Part shown: one piece after another, positions 25,172 through 33,762 of the stretch | Layout: the number at the start of each line of letters is the position of its first letter | Numbering within the stretch: position 1 is the first letter of the stretch | NCBI RefSeq assembly: GCF_020164745.1 | Contig: NZ_JAIUGV010000001.1 | Location: 1 to 64,000, forward strand | DNA from: Mesorhizobium sp. ES1-4 | GTDB lineage: Bacteria > Pseudomonadota > Alphaproteobacteria > Rhizobiales > Rhizobiaceae | Direction: 5' to 3' | Length of the DNA: 64,000 nt | Translations under genes and position numbers: made by a program | Notes under the pieces: model-generated | Seen by the model: the letters and a program-made list of their open reading frames with translations, nothing else | What the model was told of the DNA's origin: nothing | Databases searched by the model: none

Positions 25172-25768
25172 ATGGGGGAAAAGGCCTCTTTGACGGGGCG
25201 GGCCGGAACCCTTGCCGACGCCTTCACGCGAGACGAAGGCGGCGATGCCGCCGATCTGACCGAAATTGCCGGCGCCATCAAGTGGTTCGATGTGGCCAAG
25301 GGCTATGGCTTCATCCTTCCGGATGACGGTGTTTCGGGCGATATCCTCCTCCATGTGACTTGTCTTCGACGCGACGGCTTCCAGACAGCCTTGGAAGGCG
25401 CGCGCGTGGTTTGTCTGGTGAAGCAGGGCGAGCGCGGGCTGCAGGCGTTCCGTGTGCTTTCCATGGATGTCACCACGGCCGTCCATCCCGCGGAAATGCA
25501 GGAACAGCGCACCCATGTCTCGGTGACGCCTGAAAGCGGGCTCGAACGCGCCCTGGTCAAATGGTTCAACCGCACAAAAGGGTTTGGCTTCCTGACACGC
25601 GGCGAGGGCACCGAGGACATTTTCGTCCATATGGAGACCTTGCGGCGCTACGGCATCACCGAGCTTCGGCTTGGGCAGGTCGTGCTTGTCCGTTTCGGTC
25701 GCGGTGACAAAGGCCTTATGGCCGCCGAAATTCACCCCGATATGGGCACCTTGCCGGTCTCGCACTAG
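25172..25768 (+). CDS. protein with two cold-shock domains
   Basis: 198 residues from the ATG at 25172. Two cold-shock domains, each with RNP1 and RNP2: first [17 protein letters not shown] and DILLHVTCL, second [16 protein letters not shown] and DIFVHMETL. They are joined by a linker of about 40 residues. Tandem cold-shock proteins are typical of alphaproteobacteria and bind single-stranded RNA or DNA. A run of ten A (25150-25159) lies directly before the GGGGG ribosome binding site. Confidence 0.92.
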   Translation: MGEKASLTGRAGTLADAFTRDEGGDAADLTEIAGAIKWFDVAKGYGFILPDDGVSGDILLHVTCLRRDGFQTALEGARVVCLVKQGERGLQAFRVLSMDVTTAVHPAEMQEQRTHVSVTPESGLERALVKWFNRTKGFGFLTRGEGTEDIFVHMETLRRYGITELRLGQVVLVRFGRGDKGLMAAEIHPDMGTLPVSH

Positions 25769-25818
25769 AGCATGATGCCGAAAAGTGTGAAGCGGTTTTC
25801 GGATGACATCATGCTCTA
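25766..25818. repeat. rhizobial intergenic palindromic repeat
   Basis: Arms AGAGCATGATG / CATCATGCTCT and CCGAAAA / TTTTCGG with AGTGTGAAGCGG between them. This is the familiar rhizobial intergenic palindrome found in many copies per genome. It begins in the stop codon of the cold-shock gene and may serve as its terminator. Confidence 0.75.
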
Positions 25819-25843
25819 TCTCTTTGATTTAGAGACGGATTCA

Positions 25844-25870
25844 GATTTCAGGTCGACTCGACCTGAAATC
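25844..25870. repeat. 27-base perfect palindrome
   Basis: GATTTCAGGTCGA, one central C, then the exact reverse complement. It follows the rhizobial repeat by 25 bases and precedes the DUF192 gene by 35. It could be a second module of the same repeat, a terminator or an operator. Confidence 0.6.
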
Positions 25871-25905
25871 ATCCGGCTCTAGGGCGATCCGGCCGAGGGT
25901 TTCAT

Positions 25906-26469
25906 ATGATTCACAAGAACGGGCTGACGGCTGGCGTGATGTGCATCGTGGCTGCCGCCATGATGGCCGCCGCCGCATTCTTCTATTTCCAGCTACCCAG
26001 CGCGGCCGATGGCCAGGCGATGATTCTGCCCGTCGATCCCGCGCCGCTGGTCGTTGTGACCAAAAACGGCAAACGCTCCTTCTCCATCGAGGTCGCCGAC
26101 ACCGAGGCGGAGCGTGAAGCCGGCCTGATGTTTCGCCAGGACATGGCCGCCAATCACGGCATGCTGTTCGTCTTCGACGAGACACGCGACGTCAATTTCT
26201 GGATGAAGAACACGCCGATGCCGCTCGATCTGATCTTCGTCGGCCAGGACGGCAGGATCCGTGCAATCAAGCAGGGCGAGCCGCAATCAGAGGCGATCGT
26301 CTCGCCGGGTGAGCCGGTCCGCTTCGTTCTGGAACTGAAGGCCGGCACTGCCGCCAGGAACGGCATCGCGGACGGAGATCTGCTGCGCCATCCAGCGATA
26401 GGCACGGCGTCCGGCCCTGGCATGCCGCCGGCCGACAAGGGCGCTTCTCCGAACGTCGATTCCGACTGA
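25906..26469 (+). CDS. DUF192 protein, exported or membrane-anchored
   Basis: 187 residues. An N-terminal hydrophobic segment (GVMCIVAAAMMAAAAFFYF) is a signal or anchor. The DUF192 core shows EVADTEAEREAGLMFRQ, HGMLFVFDE, NFWMKNTPMPLDLIFVG and VRFVLELKAGTA. Family function unknown. The next gene starts 20 bases downstream, so they form an operon. Confidence 0.9.
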   Translation: MIHKNGLTAGVMCIVAAAMMAAAAFFYFQLPSAADGQAMILPVDPAPLVVVTKNGKRSFSIEVADTEAEREAGLMFRQDMAANHGMLFVFDETRDVNFWMKNTPMPLDLIFVGQDGRIRAIKQGEPQSEAIVSPGEPVRFVLELKAGTAARNGIADGDLLRHPAIGTASGPGMPPADKGASPNVDSD

Positions 26470-26489
26470 GCGACGAGGACCGCCTTTCA

Positions 26490-27257
26490 ATGCAGTTTTT
26501 CTCCCATGACGGTTTCGATCTTGCCTTCCTCGACCGCCGGCCGGCATCGGGTGAGGGCGATCCGGTGCTGATGATCCATGGCTTCGCCTCGAGCCATAAT
26601 GTCAACTGGGTATCGCCCGGCTGGTTCAAGACGCTCAACGATGCCGGCTATCGCGCCATAGCCTTCGACAATCGCGGCCACGGCTCTTCATCGAAGAGTT
26701 ACGACGAAGCCGATTATACGCCCGTGAAAATGGCTTCGGACGCGGCAGCCCTGCTCGACCATCTCGGCATCGAGCGGGCTCACGTCATGGGCTACTCGAT
26801 GGGCGCCCGCATCGCGGCTTTCCTGGCACTTTCCTATCCCGACAAGGTGGCGACGCTGGTCTTTGGCGGCCTCGGCATTGGCATGATCGACGGGGTCGGC
26901 GATTGGGATCCGATCGCCGCCGCCCTGCTTGCCGAGGATCCGGCCGCGACCAACCATCCGCGCGGCCGCTCTTTTCGCGCCTTCGCCGACCAGACCCGCA
27001 GCGACCGCCGCGCGCTTGCCGCCTGCATCGCCACGTCACGGGAATTGCTCGGTGAAGAGGATGTCGCCCGCATCGCCCAGCCGACGCTGATCGCGGTCGG
27101 TACCACCGACGACATAGGCGGTTCGCCGGACGAACTTGCGGCGCTGATGCCCAACGCCCGAGCCTTCCACATCGAGGGGCGCGACCATATGCTGGCCGTC
27201 GGCGACAAGACCTTCAAGCAGCGGGTGCTGGAGTTTTACGCCGAAAATTCGCTCTGA
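26490..27257 (+). CDS. alpha/beta hydrolase
   Basis: 255 residues. Oxyanion segment MIHGFASSHNVNW, nucleophile in VMGYSMGARIAAF (Ser near 98), acid in IAVGTTDDIGGSP, and histidine in IEGRDHMLAVGD. Cytoplasmic esterase-like enzyme with unknown substrate. Twenty bases after the DUF192 gene. Confidence 0.9.
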   Translation: MQFFSHDGFDLAFLDRRPASGEGDPVLMIHGFASSHNVNWVSPGWFKTLNDAGYRAIAFDNRGHGSSSKSYDEADYTPVKMASDAAALLDHLGIERAHVMGYSMGARIAAFLALSYPDKVATLVFGGLGIGMIDGVGDWDPIAAALLAEDPAATNHPRGRSFRAFADQTRSDRRALAACIATSRELLGEEDVARIAQPTLIAVGTTDDIGGSPDELAALMPNARAFHIEGRDHMLAVGDKTFKQRVLEFYAENSL

Positions 27258-27297
27258 GGCTCCGGTTTCCTGGGGACGAAGCGTCCCGGAGACCAAC

Positions 27298-27894
27298 CTA
27301 GGTCAAGGCCTGCAGGGACCGCGCGATATTGTGTCTGGCCTGCGGTTCGAAGCGCTGCCGGAACTCCTGCGTATGAAAAATATGTGGTCGCGCAAGGAAG
27401 CTCTTCAGCACCGCGCCGCGTCCCGCACGCCACATCGGCTCTTCAACCCATCCATATTCACGGCGAACCGCTCGTTCATAGGCATCGAACGCAACCGGGT
27501 CGGCGCCCAGGATCGACAGATCCATGTCGAGGAACAGGCTGGCGTCGCGCGTCGCCGCGGCGTCCTCGAAGGGCGGCAACTGGTGCGTGGCGGTGGCGAG
27601 GATCATCGCGCTGATGCGCTCTAGGCGCGCGGCATCGATGCGGCCGCCGAGCTTTTGCTCGGCAAGGGCGGCACTTCGCGCCTCATTGTCCTTGGCCCTG
27701 CTGTCGTAGACGGCGTCGTGGAACCAGATCGCCGCTTCGACGGCTTCGGGGTCGTCTAGAAGCGTTCGATAGTCGCCCGCCAGCGCCAGCATTGCCGAGA
27801 TGTGCGCAAGGCCGTGATAGCGGCGATCCTCGGCGGCATAGAGCGCCGAAAGCTCGGCTTTCAGGGCGTCGTCGATCAAGGGTTCGTTTTCCAT
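27298..27894 (-). CDS. HD-domain protein (predicted metal-dependent phosphohydrolase)
   Basis: 198 residues. RRYHGLAHISAML and AIWFHDAVYD give the metal-binding His and HD pair; ILATATHQLP and LFLDMDLSILG complete the site. This is the small HD superfamily group seen in many bacteria, substrate unknown. Convergent with the hydrolase at 26490, divergent from cysE. Confidence 0.87.
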   Translation of the reverse strand: MENEPLIDDALKAELSALYAAEDRRYHGLAHISAMLALAGDYRTLLDDPEAVEAAIWFHDAVYDSRAKDNEARSAALAEQKLGGRIDAARLERISAMILATATHQLPPFEDAAATRDASLFLDMDLSILGADPVAFDAYERAVRREYGWVEEPMWRAGRGAVLKSFLARPHIFHTQEFRQRFEPQARHNIARSLQALT

Positions 27895-28026
27895 GGCTGC
27901 TTGAATTCCTGCGAACCAAATCCATTTGACACAGCACTAAGGAAAATTGAGTTCAATCGTGCTATGATCTGGCTTATATGTGCGGCCCACAACAGACAGA
28001 CTAGCAGGACGCAGGACGAGACGTCG

Positions 28027-28875
28027 ATGAACAGCATCAGCATTTCCCGCCCCAGCGCGTTGCAGCCGGTCGATCCGATCTGGCGTTCGATCCGCGACGA
28101 AGCGATGGAAGCGGTCAACCGCGACCCGCTGCTGGCCGCGTTCCTCTATTCGACGATCCTCAACCAGGAGAGCCTGGAAGAGGCGGTGATCCACAGGATC
28201 GCGGAGCGGCTCGCCCACCAGGACATCGGTTCCGATCTCATCCGCCAGACCTTCAAGTCGATGCTGGCCGACGACAAGGACTGGCCGACCACGGTGCGCG
28301 TCGACATCCAGGCCTATTATGACCGGGATCCGGCCTGCGACCGGTTCATCATGCCAGTGCTCTATTTCAAGGGCTTCCACGCCATCCAGACCCATCGGCT
28401 GGCGCACTGGCTGTGGAACCAGGGCCGCAAGGATTTCGCGCTCTACCTGCAGAGCCGTTCGTCCTCGGTCTTCCAGACCGACATCAATCCGGCCGCTCGC
28501 ATCGGCAAGGGCATCTTCATCGACCACGCCACCGGCCTCGTCGTCGGCGAGACGGCGGTCATCGAGGACGACGTGTCGATCCTGCACGGCGTGACGCTGG
28601 GCGGCACCGGCAAGGCCGGCGGCGACCGCCATCCCAAGATCCGCCGTGGCGTGCTGATTGGCGCCGGCGCCAAGATTCTCGGCAACATCGAAGTCGGCCA
28701 TTGCTCCAAGATCGCCGCCGGATCGGTGGTGCTGTCACCCGTGCCGCACAACAAGACGGTCGCCGGCGTGCCGGCCCGCGTGGTTGGTGAGACCGGTTGC
28801 GACCAGCCCTCGCGCCAGATGGACCAGCTTCTGCCGTCGCAGAAGATGGACCACGTGGTCAGTTTCGATATCTGA
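28027..28875 (+). CDS. cysE: serine acetyltransferase
   Basis: 282 residues from the ATG at 28027. It makes O-acetylserine from serine and acetyl-CoA, the first step to cysteine. The N-terminal helical domain (PIWRSIRDEAMEAVNRDPLL) is followed by the left-handed beta-helix, with GIFIDHATGLVVGETAVIED and ILHGVTLGGTGKAGGDRHPK holding the catalytic His and the substrate loop. The C-terminal tail ends in VSFDI; a terminal isoleucine is what binds cysteine synthase. Confidence 0.95.
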   Translation: MNSISISRPSALQPVDPIWRSIRDEAMEAVNRDPLLAAFLYSTILNQESLEEAVIHRIAERLAHQDIGSDLIRQTFKSMLADDKDWPTTVRVDIQAYYDRDPACDRFIMPVLYFKGFHAIQTHRLAHWLWNQGRKDFALYLQSRSSSVFQTDINPAARIGKGIFIDHATGLVVGETAVIEDDVSILHGVTLGGTGKAGGDRHPKIRRGVLIGAGAKILGNIEVGHCSKIAAGSVVLSPVPHNKTVAGVPARVVGETGCDQPSRQMDQLLPSQKMDHVVSFDI

Positions 28876-29021
28876 TTTGCCGGCAGTGCCACGGCATGTT
28901 GCGATTTGCCCGGCGGCGCTGCTGCTTCCGGTGCAATAAGACCGGCTTGCCTTTACATCGCCATTGTCGACGTGCCAGAAGCGCCGTTCAAACGAGCAAG
29001 CCCGATGATCGGAGAAGACTG

Positions 29022-29225
29022 TTGAAGCCGGACGAAATCAGAAAGCTGGACGCCTATTTCAAGCGCGTCTTCCAGAACCCCAAGCTTGAAGTCAAGGCAC
29101 GGCCACGCAAGGAAGATTCGGCCGAAGTCTATGTCGGTGACGAATTCCTCGGTATCGTCTTCAAGGATGAGGATGACGGCGACTATAATTTCTCGATGGC
29201 GATCCTGGACATCGACCTGGCCTGA
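29022..29225 (+). CDS. DUF3126 protein
   Basis: 67 residues from a TTG at 29022, chosen because GGAGAAG stands seven bases upstream and the protein LKPDEIRKLDAYFKRVF begins as the family does. SAEVYVGDEFLGIVFKDEDD and FSMAILDIDL close it. A small alphaproteobacterial family without known function, commonly found next to cysE, as here. Confidence 0.88.
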   Translation: MKPDEIRKLDAYFKRVFQNPKLEVKARPRKEDSAEVYVGDEFLGIVFKDEDDGDYNFSMAILDIDLA

Positions 29226-29235
29226 GCCCGCAATG

Positions 29236-29270
29236 CCAAGGCCGGCCGCGTCGAGCGCGGCCGGCCTTGG
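29236..29270. terminator. 15-bp GC-rich hairpin between convergent genes
   Basis: CCAAGGCCGGCCGCG and its exact complement around a TCGAG loop, between the DUF3126 gene (+) and the membrane-anchored hypothetical gene (-). No T-run; probably a bidirectional terminator. Confidence 0.6.
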
Positions 29271-29274
29271 CCTG

Positions 29275-30006
29275 TCAACGTCCGGTCTTGAGGATTAGCC
29301 TCGCCTCTGCCGTGATCGCCGCGTCGAGCGTCTGCCAGTCGCCAAGGAATTCCCTGGGAAAGCGATAGGTAAGGCTGAGATCATCCCCGACATGGATGTC
29401 CCGCTCGCAAGGAGCCAGCGATTCGCCGCCGCTCGGCCCGCTGAGGCAGCGGGCCACGAAGGGGTCCTTGCCTCCGCGCTTGCCGACGACCAGCACCTCG
29501 TTCAGGTAGCCTGATTTGTCATTGAATCCGTAGACCGTCGTGCCGCCGGGGCCCGGAATGCCGGGCTGGACGATCAGCGCGCTGTAGATCGGCCCGAACC
29601 GGCCGCTCATGTCCCGCGACATCATCTGCTGCTCGAAGGACAGGAAGATGATGTTCCTGTTAGCCCCGGCATGGTTGAAATCATCGCGCGCCGCCTCGCT
29701 GTAGCCGTCCATCTGGGGATAGCGCAGGTAAAGGTCGAGGCGCGAGGCGATGCCGTTGCGCCGCGCCTGCTCGAACCGGATGAAATTGGCCGGCACGGCG
29801 ATGACATTGTTGCCGATCACCACCTCACGCACGGTCGCGTCGTCGGTGTATCCGGCCATGGCAATCGAACGGCCGAACCATTTGCCACCAAGGCTGATGG
29901 CTATCGAGAGCAAGGCAAGTGCCGCGAACGCGTAGAACACCCGCCTCATCAGCATGGAATCGACCACGGTGAGTTCCGGGCCGTCGGCGATCGCTGCCTG
30001 CTTCAT
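29275..30006 (-). CDS. membrane-anchored hypothetical protein
   Basis: 243 residues from the ATG at 30006, with GAGGACCGAG upstream. A single N-terminal membrane segment (VFYAFAALALLSIAISLGG) is followed by a periplasmic domain with VVIGNNVIAVPANFIRFEQA, RLDLYLRYPQMDGYSE and YRFPREFLGDWQTLDAAI. Two cysteines (CLSGPSG, CERDIH) may form a disulfide. Such proteins are common in rhizobia; the function is unknown. Confidence 0.75.
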   Translation of the reverse strand: MKQAAIADGPELTVVDSMLMRRVFYAFAALALLSIAISLGGKWFGRSIAMAGYTDDATVREVVIGNNVIAVPANFIRFEQARRNGIASRLDLYLRYPQMDGYSEAARDDFNHAGANRNIIFLSFEQQMMSRDMSGRFGPIYSALIVQPGIPGPGGTTVYGFNDKSGYLNEVLVVGKRGGKDPFVARCLSGPSGGESLAPCERDIHVGDDLSLTYRFPREFLGDWQTLDAAITAEARLILKTGR

Positions 30007-30129
30007 CTCGGTCCTCGTCCCGCCGCCCGTCCGCCATCCAGGTGTCCCTCGACGGCACACGTCGCACGGCACGGCTCTTGCTGCCGTCCTGAAACGACTG
30101 TGCGATTTCATGGTAAATGGAGAGTTAAT

Positions 30130-30465
30130 GTGGCCCAGATGGAACTCTTGCTGTTCGCTTTTGTCGTCGGTCTGACGGTTTGCGGGCTGACTGGCTCGAC
30201 AATGGAGTTGGTATGGGGTCGCAAGGTCGCTTTCGCCGAGCCGTATGTGTCGCCCTCGAATGTCTTGCGCTCGCTGGCTGTCACTGCCGGCGCCGGGCCG
30301 TACATGCTGGTCAACGATGCCCTTGATGCGCGGCGCCAGAACCGCATTTCGACGGTGGCGCTCCTGTCATGCGGCTGCACCGCGATTGCCTGGTCCCTCG
30401 CGCTGGGCATCGTCGTGCTTGCCATTGCTTCCTGGGTGGTCCGTCTCCTAGGGTTTCCAGCCTGA
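30130..30465 (+). CDS. small integral membrane protein
   Basis: 111 residues from a GTG at 30130, six bases after GGAGAG. Two clear membrane segments (LLLFAFVVGLTVCGLTGS, CTAIAWSLALGIVVLAIASW) with a conserved-looking loop FAEPYVSPSNVLRSLAVTAG and VNDALDARRQNRIS between them. No family named with confidence. It lies 19 bases before the gamma-carbonic anhydrase gene on the same strand. Confidence 0.7.
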   Translation: MAQMELLLFAFVVGLTVCGLTGSTMELVWGRKVAFAEPYVSPSNVLRSLAVTAGAGPYMLVNDALDARRQNRISTVALLSCGCTAIAWSLALGIVVLAIASWVVRLLGFPA

Positions 30466-30484
30466 GACGATTCGGAGACCGACA

Positions 30485-31012
30485 ATGCCGCTTTATGCGA
30501 TCGATGGAACGGAGCCCAGCTTCGCCGACGCGGACTCCAACTGGATCGCGCCGGATGCCACATTGATCGGCGACGTCAGGGTCGGCCGCAATGCCGGCTT
30601 CTGGTTCGGCGTCGTCATAAGGGGCGACAACGAGCCCGTCGTCATCGGCGCCGATACCAATGTCCAGGAACATTCTGTCATGCACACCGATCCCGGCTTT
30701 CCGCTGACCATCGGACAGGGCTGTACGATCGGCCATCGCGCCATGCTTCATGGCTGCACGATTGGTGACAACAGCCTGATCGGCATGGGCGCCATTGTGC
30801 TGAACGGCGCCAGGATCGGCAAGAATTCGCTCGTCGGCGCCGGCGCTCTGGTCACCGAAGGCAAGGAATTTCCAGACAATTCGCTGATCGTCGGCTCGCC
30901 GGCCAAGGCGATCAGGGTGCTCGACGACGCGGCGGTCGAAAGGTTGCGCGGCTCGGCCGCGCACTACGTCGCCAATGGCAAGCGCTTCAAGGCGGGATTG
31001 AAGAAACTATAA
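30485..31012 (+). CDS. gamma-class carbonic anhydrase-like protein
   Basis: 175 residues, a left-handed beta-helix of hexapeptide repeats (IGDVRVG, IGQGCTIG, IGDNSLIG, IGKNSLVG). Zinc-binding histidines are in QEHSVMHTDPG and GHRAMLHGCTIG. Close to the YrdA/PaaY group. Activity as carbonic anhydrase is likely but some relatives are inactive. Confidence 0.9.
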   Translation: MPLYAIDGTEPSFADADSNWIAPDATLIGDVRVGRNAGFWFGVVIRGDNEPVVIGADTNVQEHSVMHTDPGFPLTIGQGCTIGHRAMLHGCTIGDNSLIGMGAIVLNGARIGKNSLVGAGALVTEGKEFPDNSLIVGSPAKAIRVLDDAAVERLRGSAAHYVANGKRFKAGLKKL

Positions 31013-31039
31013 AACCAATCGGTACCCGCCAGAAATGGC

Positions 31040-31071
31040 GGAGCCGGCCCGGGGACGGGGCCGGCTCCTTT
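31040..31071 (+). terminator. terminator after the carbonic anhydrase gene
   Basis: An 11-bp GC-rich stem (GGAGCCGGCCC / GGGCCGGCTCC) with a seven-base loop and a short TTT, 28 bases after the stop codon. Confidence 0.65.
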
Positions 31072-31127
31072 GACCCGGTCGTTGGGGACGGGGAGGGTGG
31101 GGACTCGACCGGGTTTCTCGTTACGCC

Positions 31128-31736
31128 CTAGCGGACGCTGGCGACCGCATCGGAACGGCCGTCATTGATCGTAACCCAAACGCCGGAATTCTCCGTCGAT
31201 TGACGCTTGAGATAGGTGTAGTCGGTGTCCGTCCAGGACAGCACCTTGGTTTCCAAATTGTCGAGAATGAACTCGCCGAGGCTGGTGCGCACGGTCAGCA
31301 CCGCATGGCCGTCGCCGTTCGGCTGGCGTGCAACCGTCATCAAGAGGTCCCCGGCCGGCACGCCCGCATCCATCAGTTCGCGGCGCTTTTCCAGCGCGTA
31401 GTCCTCGCAATCGCCAAAGCCATTGTCCGGGTACGCCCAGTACTCCTCGACACCGTAGTTTTCCATGTCGGTGCGAGGCTTAACGCGCGTGTTGACCGAA
31501 TTGTTGATGCTGATGATCGTCGCCCAGAGCTTGCGGGTCAGGTCGATTGGCGCTCCCCTGGGGGTCTTTTCGTCGCATTCGCCCGGGATGCGTTGGCAGA
31601 ACTCATAGTGGCCAACAGGCTGTGTGGTGCGTCCGCCGGTATGCATATAGGCCGGACCCGCGGCATATGCTGATCCCCAACCGGAAAGCTGCATCGCTAT
31701 TGCCATCAGCAACAGCTTGCCCCGCGTTCTTTTCAT
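31128..31736 (-). CDS. transglutaminase-like cysteine peptidase (BTLCP family), exported
   Basis: 202 residues with a signal peptide ending in GWGSAYAAG. The catalytic triad is visible: Cys in GFGDCEDYALEKRREL, His in NGDGHAVLTVRTS and Asp in FILDNLETKV. In other proteobacteria BTLCP proteases (LapG-like) act in the periplasm, some under c-di-GMP control. The PilZ gene upstream on the same strand is suggestive but separated by 240 bases. Confidence 0.9.
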   Translation of the reverse strand: MKRTRGKLLLMAIAMQLSGWGSAYAAGPAYMHTGGRTTQPVGHYEFCQRIPGECDEKTPRGAPIDLTRKLWATIISINNSVNTRVKPRTDMENYGVEEYWAYPDNGFGDCEDYALEKRRELMDAGVPAGDLLMTVARQPNGDGHAVLTVRTSLGEFILDNLETKVLSWTDTDYTYLKRQSTENSGVWVTINDGRSDAVASVR

Positions 31737-31928
31737 TATTCAGTCTCCCCGTTCGAGGGAGACATTGCCACATGTGGATTTATGTGGCGCAAAAGCCCGA
31801 AGTAGACATTAAGTAAAACGCCTATAGAATAAATATAAAATTTGAATCATTTGAGTATTGAGTTGTTTGGAGTGTCAGAGGGGCTTTGGGCAAGTTCGGC
31901 GCCGCGGCCCCAGGTAAGCCCTGGAATC

Positions 31929-31954
31929 AAAAAGCCGGCCGCGAGGGCCGGCTT
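31929..31954 (-). terminator. terminator of the PilZ gene
   Basis: On the minus strand AAGCCGGCC, a five-base loop and GGCCGGCTT running into TTTTT, 22 bases after the stop of the gene at 31977. Confidence 0.8.
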
Positions 31955-31976
31955 GAAGGGTTGGCTTTGCGCCTGA

Positions 31977-32594
31977 TCAGGCGCGCGGCGTGTTGAATTC
32001 GGAATCGAGCGTTTCGGGGCGCTGGATGACGGCGAATTCGATGGCGACGCCGTCTTCGAAATGCCGGACGATCTGGCCGCGCATCGTGCCGAGCATGACC
32101 TGGACGCCGATCGCCGGCTTGACGTCGATCTCGATCGCGGCGCCGGACAGTGATAGATCGATGATCCGGCACTGGTACTGACGGCCGTCGGCGAGTTGCA
32201 GCACGCTGGTCGGGTTGCGTGGCGAGACGCGCTCGTGGCGGCGGTCTTCCGGCAGGTCGAGCTCGTGCTTGTTGGCGAGCCATGTCAGTTGCGCCGCGAG
32301 CTTGTCCTTCTTGCGGTCGGACGCGATCACCGTCATTGCGAAGCCGTCCGGCAGCGTCCGTGTCAAGACGCCTTCGATGCGGCCTATATGATCGATATAG
32401 GCGATGACCTTCTCACCGGGCATGCCGACACGGTCGGTGCGGAGCGCCACGTTGCCGGGCGACATGTCCATGACCTGGCAGGGGTGCTCGGTGCGGTCCT
32501 CCAGCATGAATCGTCCGTATATCTTGACCCGGACGCGCTGAAAGTTACGCCTCTCAGCTTGGGACGGCGCGTAGTCGACCGTCGCTGAACTCAT
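31977..32594 (-). CDS. protein with two PilZ domains
   Basis: 205 residues. The first domain (about 13-95) begins ERRNFQRVRVKIYGRFML with the RxxxR arm, but DMSPGN is a shortened DxSxxG. The second (about 115-200) has ERVSPRNPT and the canonical DLSLSGAAIEI, so it should be able to bind c-di-GMP. No output domain is present, so it is probably an adaptor. Own terminator at 31929. Confidence 0.88.
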   Translation of the reverse strand: MSSATVDYAPSQAERRNFQRVRVKIYGRFMLEDRTEHPCQVMDMSPGNVALRTDRVGMPGEKVIAYIDHIGRIEGVLTRTLPDGFAMTVIASDRKKDKLAAQLTWLANKHELDLPEDRRHERVSPRNPTSVLQLADGRQYQCRIIDLSLSGAAIEIDVKPAIGVQVMLGTMRGQIVRHFEDGVAIEFAVIQRPETLDSEFNTPRA

Positions 32595-32708
32595 GACTGC
32601 CTACACCCCGTTTGGCATCCCGCGCGTCAATGCGAGGAACTTCATCACAGAAGTACAACAAAGCAGGTTAACAAAGGGGAAAAACGAGCCTGCCGGACTG
32701 TGCGATCA

Positions 32709-33344
32709 TCAACTATCTTCACGCCCGCCGTCGAAGACGACGAGATGGCGGATGCGGCGCGCGCGGCCCAGTGCCGAGATCGTATCCGGCGCCTCGATCT
32801 CGTCGGGCACGAGCGAGGGAACGCCGATCGCCGGGCGGTTGTTCAGCAGCTCTTTCTCCGGGTCGATGACGCGGATGGAATCGATCAAGGCGTCCGTGAT
32901 CGGATCCGCGCCCAGCCAGAACGGCTTCTCCGCGGCGCCGATCACGCCAAGGCAGCGCGGATTTTCAATGCCGCCGTCGAGCGGCAAGGCGAGCAATTCG
33001 AACTTGTTGGAGCGGCCGTTGCGGCTAAAGCCCTCGAAATTGATCAGCACGACCGATTTCTGGTCGAAAACCCCATGGATCAGGCGCGAAACCAGCCGCT
33101 GGTCCTTTTCGCGCCACAGTGAGGGGAAGGAGAACCCTTTGAGTTCGCGGCCGTAACAGGCGCATAGCCTGGTGCCGGCCAGACGAAATACAGCCTGCCC
33201 ACGCGTGTCCCTTTCCAGGATGAACGTATCGGCCAGCAGTGACTTGATATCGGCCGGCTCGACTTCCGATCGCTTCGGAGCAGGGCGTCCGTCACGCAGG
33301 CGGTTCCAATAGTGGAACAGCGTGATCGATCCGTTTTGGTTCAT
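32709..33344 (-). CDS. PAS-domain protein (PAS_5 type)
   Basis: 211 residues from the ATG at 33344, preceded by GGAG; 13 codons upstream are open but unlikely. LFHYWNRLRDGRPAPKRSEV and DIKSLLADTFILERD begin the PAS_5 fold found in many short alphaproteobacterial proteins, with FRLAGTRLCACYGRELKGFSF shortened to the ligand-pocket part ACYGRELKG. The C-terminus (ALGRARRIRHLVVFDGG) is basic. Ligand and partner unknown. Confidence 0.85.
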   Translation of the reverse strand: MNQNGSITLFHYWNRLRDGRPAPKRSEVEPADIKSLLADTFILERDTRGQAVFRLAGTRLCACYGRELKGFSFPSLWREKDQRLVSRLIHGVFDQKSVVLINFEGFSRNGRSNKFELLALPLDGGIENPRCLGVIGAAEKPFWLGADPITDALIDSIRVIDPEKELLNNRPAIGVPSLVPDEIEAPDTISALGRARRIRHLVVFDGGREDS

Positions 33345-33469
33345 GCTAATAAGCTCCGCGCATTCTGTCGTCTGATGTCCCATCGGTGAACAGAAGGGCG
33401 CCCTCCGATGACCTACATGCGTTGGGGAGCAGGAAGCGTGCCAGCGTCGTTAACACTTGTTCACGGGTC

Positions 33470-33644
33470 GGGGTCGTTAAGGTTAACAACTGGTTTACAT
33501 TGCATGCCGGCGAGCCGTATGGCACACCAAAACCACTCCAGAAGCGGTCGTTTCGCGACGATCGGCAGCACTTCAGTCAAGAGTTTTAGGGGAGCAAGGG
33601 GCTCGACCGGCCGTCCAAGGGAAACCTTGGACGGCTTCTTTTTT
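33470..33644 (+). ncRNA. candidate small RNA ending in an orphan terminator
   Basis: No plus-strand gene precedes the strong terminator at 33610-33644, so a short transcript from within the gap is the natural explanation. The 5' end is a guess; a weak promoter-like CTTGTT ... TTAAGG lies around 33456-33482. No known family was recognised. Confidence 0.35.
33610..33644 (+). terminator. strong rho-independent terminator without an upstream gene
   Basis: GCCGTCCAAGG, a GAAA tetraloop and CCTTGGACGGC, then TTCTTTTTT. The T-run is only on the plus-strand side, so it ends a plus-strand transcript. Confidence 0.85.
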
Positions 33645-33762
33645 GATTCGCGTCTGTGATTCGGAGCGGGACGATTCGCCGTTTGCGGTTCCATCGGCGG
33701 TGATCTAGATGCTCGCCAGACCGAACCAGCCCAGAACGAACCGGCATCGAGTGCGATTTCAG

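Larger units (their letters stand above)
33345..33762. other. divergent region with an orphan terminator
   Basis: 418 bases between the PAS gene (-) and the rhomboid gene (+), with no protein gene. It holds the terminator at 33610-33644 and probably a short RNA upstream of it. Confidence 0.5.
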
